From: Hydra vulgaris
Taxonomy: Eukaryota > Cnidaria > Hydrozoa > Anthoathecata > Hydridae
Direction: 5' to 3'
Length of the DNA: 64,000 nt
Assembly: GCF_038396675.1 (NCBI RefSeq)
Contig: NC_088933.1
Location: 19,441,001 to 19,505,000, forward strand
The notes under the pieces were generated by a model that was given only the letters and a program-made list of their open reading frames with translations, did not search any database and was not told where the DNA came from. Every line of letters begins with the position of its first letter. The first letter of the stretch is position 1. Shown here piece by piece: positions 62,050-64,000 of this stretch. The position numbers were made by a program, and so were the translations under genes.

Positions 62050-62384
62050 TGGATTGCTATTTCTCTATTACTGATCATTGAGCCACGCCCCAATGAGAAT
62101 TAACAAGAAAACACAAAATTTTAGAAAACCGCGTCAGATATATTCCAAAGACATTTAAAACAACAGGTGTCATCTAACGTTATGCAAGATCAGGAAGGTT
62201 TAAAAAAACTACTGAGCGCAAAAATAGTTTTATAATTTATATTTCAAGTTAAGTTATTGTGAACTCAGAACGCATTCAACAAAAACCGTGAAAAACCGTA
62301 ATATATAGAAAAAGTAAAGTTCTTGTCAGAAGAATAAAATTGAAAAAAATATAGTAATCGCTTTGTTTTACCGAGGTTGAAAAA
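62050..62384. other. Flank, nothing recognised
   Basis: AT-rich; no gene or repeat seen. Confidence 0.5.
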
Positions 62385-62840
62385 TGGCGGCTGGAGTGTT
62401 GGTATTTGGGACTGCTTTAATTTAAACAATGTAGGAGTGTGTAACATTTATACAGGTCGAATCAATCAACATACATATATAGAGACGTTAGAGAACTGTA
62501 AGGTTCCATCAGTGGACGTGCTGATTGATTGAAACAAATGGTGGCAATTTCAACAAGATTTGGCGCAAGTCCACACAGCTCGTACAGTAAAACATTGATG
62601 AAAGAAATTAAAGTAGATTTATTGGTTTGGTCAGCTCGATTACCAGATTTGAATCCAATCGAATCTATTTGGGCTTGGATGGAAAAAGAATTAGCCAAGG
62701 TGCAAATACGATCCATAAATAGCCTTAAGCAAGAACTAGATACCATTTGGAGAAGAGTTCCAAACAAAATCTGCAACAATCTTGTAAATTCAATGCAAAA
62801 AAGATTTACTGCTTGCAAAAAAGCTAGGGGGATGTTTTAA
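62385..62840 (+). pseudogene. Tc1-like transposase, C-terminal half
   Basis: GIWDCFNLNNVGVCNIYTGR, INQHTYIETLENCKVPSVD, a stop, WQFQQDLAQVHTARTVKH (second catalytic D motif), a frameshift near 62600, then VWSARLPDLNPIESIWAWME (SPDLNPIE third catalytic motif) and a C-terminus ending ACKKARGMF. The N-terminal DNA-binding part is missing. Confidence 0.9.
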
Positions 62841-63291
62841 AACTAGCTTAGATGTTATTTTTGTTGCTTTTAATTTTTTATATAATTTTTTTTTTTGATA
62901 TTTTTTATCATGTTTGATAATGTTTTTATATACAATGTTATGTTTTAGTATGCCATCTAAGATGCAAAATTTGCTTAAAAAAGATTTTTCTCGCAAATAA
63001 ATAAAAAAAATACATATATTAATTAGACTTATATAAATATACATATTTATATATAAGATTAAATATATATAAGATGTTTAGTAGATAAAAATAATGCAAG
63101 TACTTTTTTTGAAATAATGAAAAATTAAATATACCACAAATGGATTTCTTCCTTTTCCACCGTGCAGCGAAATTTATGAAATTGAAATAGGCAAAATAAA
63201 TTTCGACTAATGGATGAAAAAGTTGGTTTGCCTACTCATAGACTTAAACGCTCTCGGACTTTTTAGCGGTTAATTTATTTCGTCGGGGCGA
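62841..63291. other. Flank, nothing recognised
   Basis: AT-rich, then a more GC-rich stretch near 63240-63290. Confidence 0.5.
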
Positions 63292-63807
63292 CTGAATAAG
63301 TGCGAATTTCATAACTGCGAATCTGCATAAGTGCGAACTGGCATAAGTGCGAACTGGCACAAGTGCGAACTCGCATAAGTGCGAATCATTTGCAAAAACT
63401 GGCATAAGTGCGAACTAGCACAAGCGCGAACTGGCATAAGTGCGCCAAAAGAATTTGCAAACATTGGCATAAGTGCGAACTGGCATAAGTGCGAATCAAT
63501 TGCAAAGACTGGCATAAGTGCCGAAAGAATTTGCAACTGCTTCTCACTGATGCAGATTCAAAGACTGGCATAAGCGCCGAAAGAATTTGCAATTGCAAAG
63601 ACTGGCATAAGCGCCATTTCTTTGCAATTGCAAAGACTGGCATAAGCGCCGAAAGAATTTGCAAACATTGGCACTTATGCCAATGTTTGCAAATTCTTTC
63701 GGCGCACTTATGCCAGTTCGCGCTTGTGCCAGTTCGCACTTATGCCAGTCTTTGCAACTGCTTCGCACTTATGCAGATTCGCAGTTATGAAATTCGCACT
63801 AATTCAG
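63292..63807. mobile_element. 516-bp foldback element made of 16-18 bp repeats
   Basis: Outer arms starting CTGAATAAGTGCGAATTTCA pair over 46 bases with one mismatch. The left half repeats AACTGGCATAAGTGCG many times, and the right half is largely its reverse complement around a centre near 63673 (CATTGGCACTTATGCCAATG). Open frames on both strands are products of the repeat. Confidence 0.9.
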
Positions 63808-64000
63808 CCTCCTCATCTCGTCAGCAACTTCGTAACTGCCGGTAATAATAAAGCCGGATAAAGCGTTCACTTTGCAGAAATGCAAAGTTAGATAGACCCT
63901 AATAATAATATATTTCTTATTGGACGACCGACTTAAATGTAGTATTAAAGATCCGTGCACTGTTAAGTGCATTTTTATCTTACAAAATAAAATTTTTAGT
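63808..64000. other. Right edge of window
   Basis: A hairpin-like AAGCGTTCACTTTGCAGAAA...TGCAAAGT lies near 63860. Nothing else is recognised. Confidence 0.4.

Noticed and set aside
63309..63845. Several overlapping Cys/Gln-rich frames on both strands
   Set aside because: They are frames through the foldback repeat and mirror each other.

Overview
The window looks like AT-rich animal genomic DNA, most likely a cnidarian of the Hydra type. It has long (TA)n tracts, many short exons with GT..AG introns, and dense decayed DNA transposons (hAT-like, P/THAP, Tc1/mariner, foldback) and LINE fragments. No rRNA, tRNA, CRISPR or bacterial operon is visible. The species assignment is an inference from composition and repeat style.

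The central feature is one multi-exon gene on the + strand, from an ATG at 10564 to a stop at 59315. I could assemble 24 exons by hand. Every junction has AG/GT borders, the reading phase is kept across all of them, and the protein is about 730 residues. It has a short acidic start, a coiled-coil-like helical part, an acidic low-complexity linker, a PH domain (about residues 252-346) and a complete but divergent actin fold (about 357-730). This PH plus actin-related fusion is not a named Arp class that I recognise, and it is the best candidate for a previously undescribed system. The five PH exons all have phase-0 borders, whereas most of the actin exons do not.

Layout. 1-10.5 kb: repeats, including long inverted repeats, (CT)n and (TA)n arrays, and remnants of unrecognised elements. 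10.5-13.8 kb: exons 1-3, with two opposed LINE fragments in intron 2. 13.8-30.3 kb: a 16.5 kb intron holding a second LINE type, a 2.3 kb element with terminal inverted repeats and 8-bp target duplications, a 0.9 kb CAGGCC-ended element, a P-element/THAP transposase pseudogene, a 51-bp tandem repeat and a mariner fossil. 30.3-44.7 kb: exons 4-18, with a LINE copy, two MITEs and a Tc1 fossil in the introns. 44.7-50 kb: an intron with minisatellites and a decayed transposon ending in GGGTGAT repeats. 50-59.3 kb: exons 19-24. The intron between exons 22 and 23 carries a mariner-like fossil, a BED/hAT-like fossil and a LINE that is itself split by a 1.6 kb hAT-like insertion with an 8-bp target duplication. 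59.3-64 kb: a repeat pair, a small palindromic MITE, a Tc1 fossil and a 516-bp foldback element.

The only gene that looks intact is the PH/actin-like gene. The other coding traces are mobile-element genes carrying stops or frameshifts. Element boundaries are hand-read and approximate unless terminal repeats and target duplications are stated.
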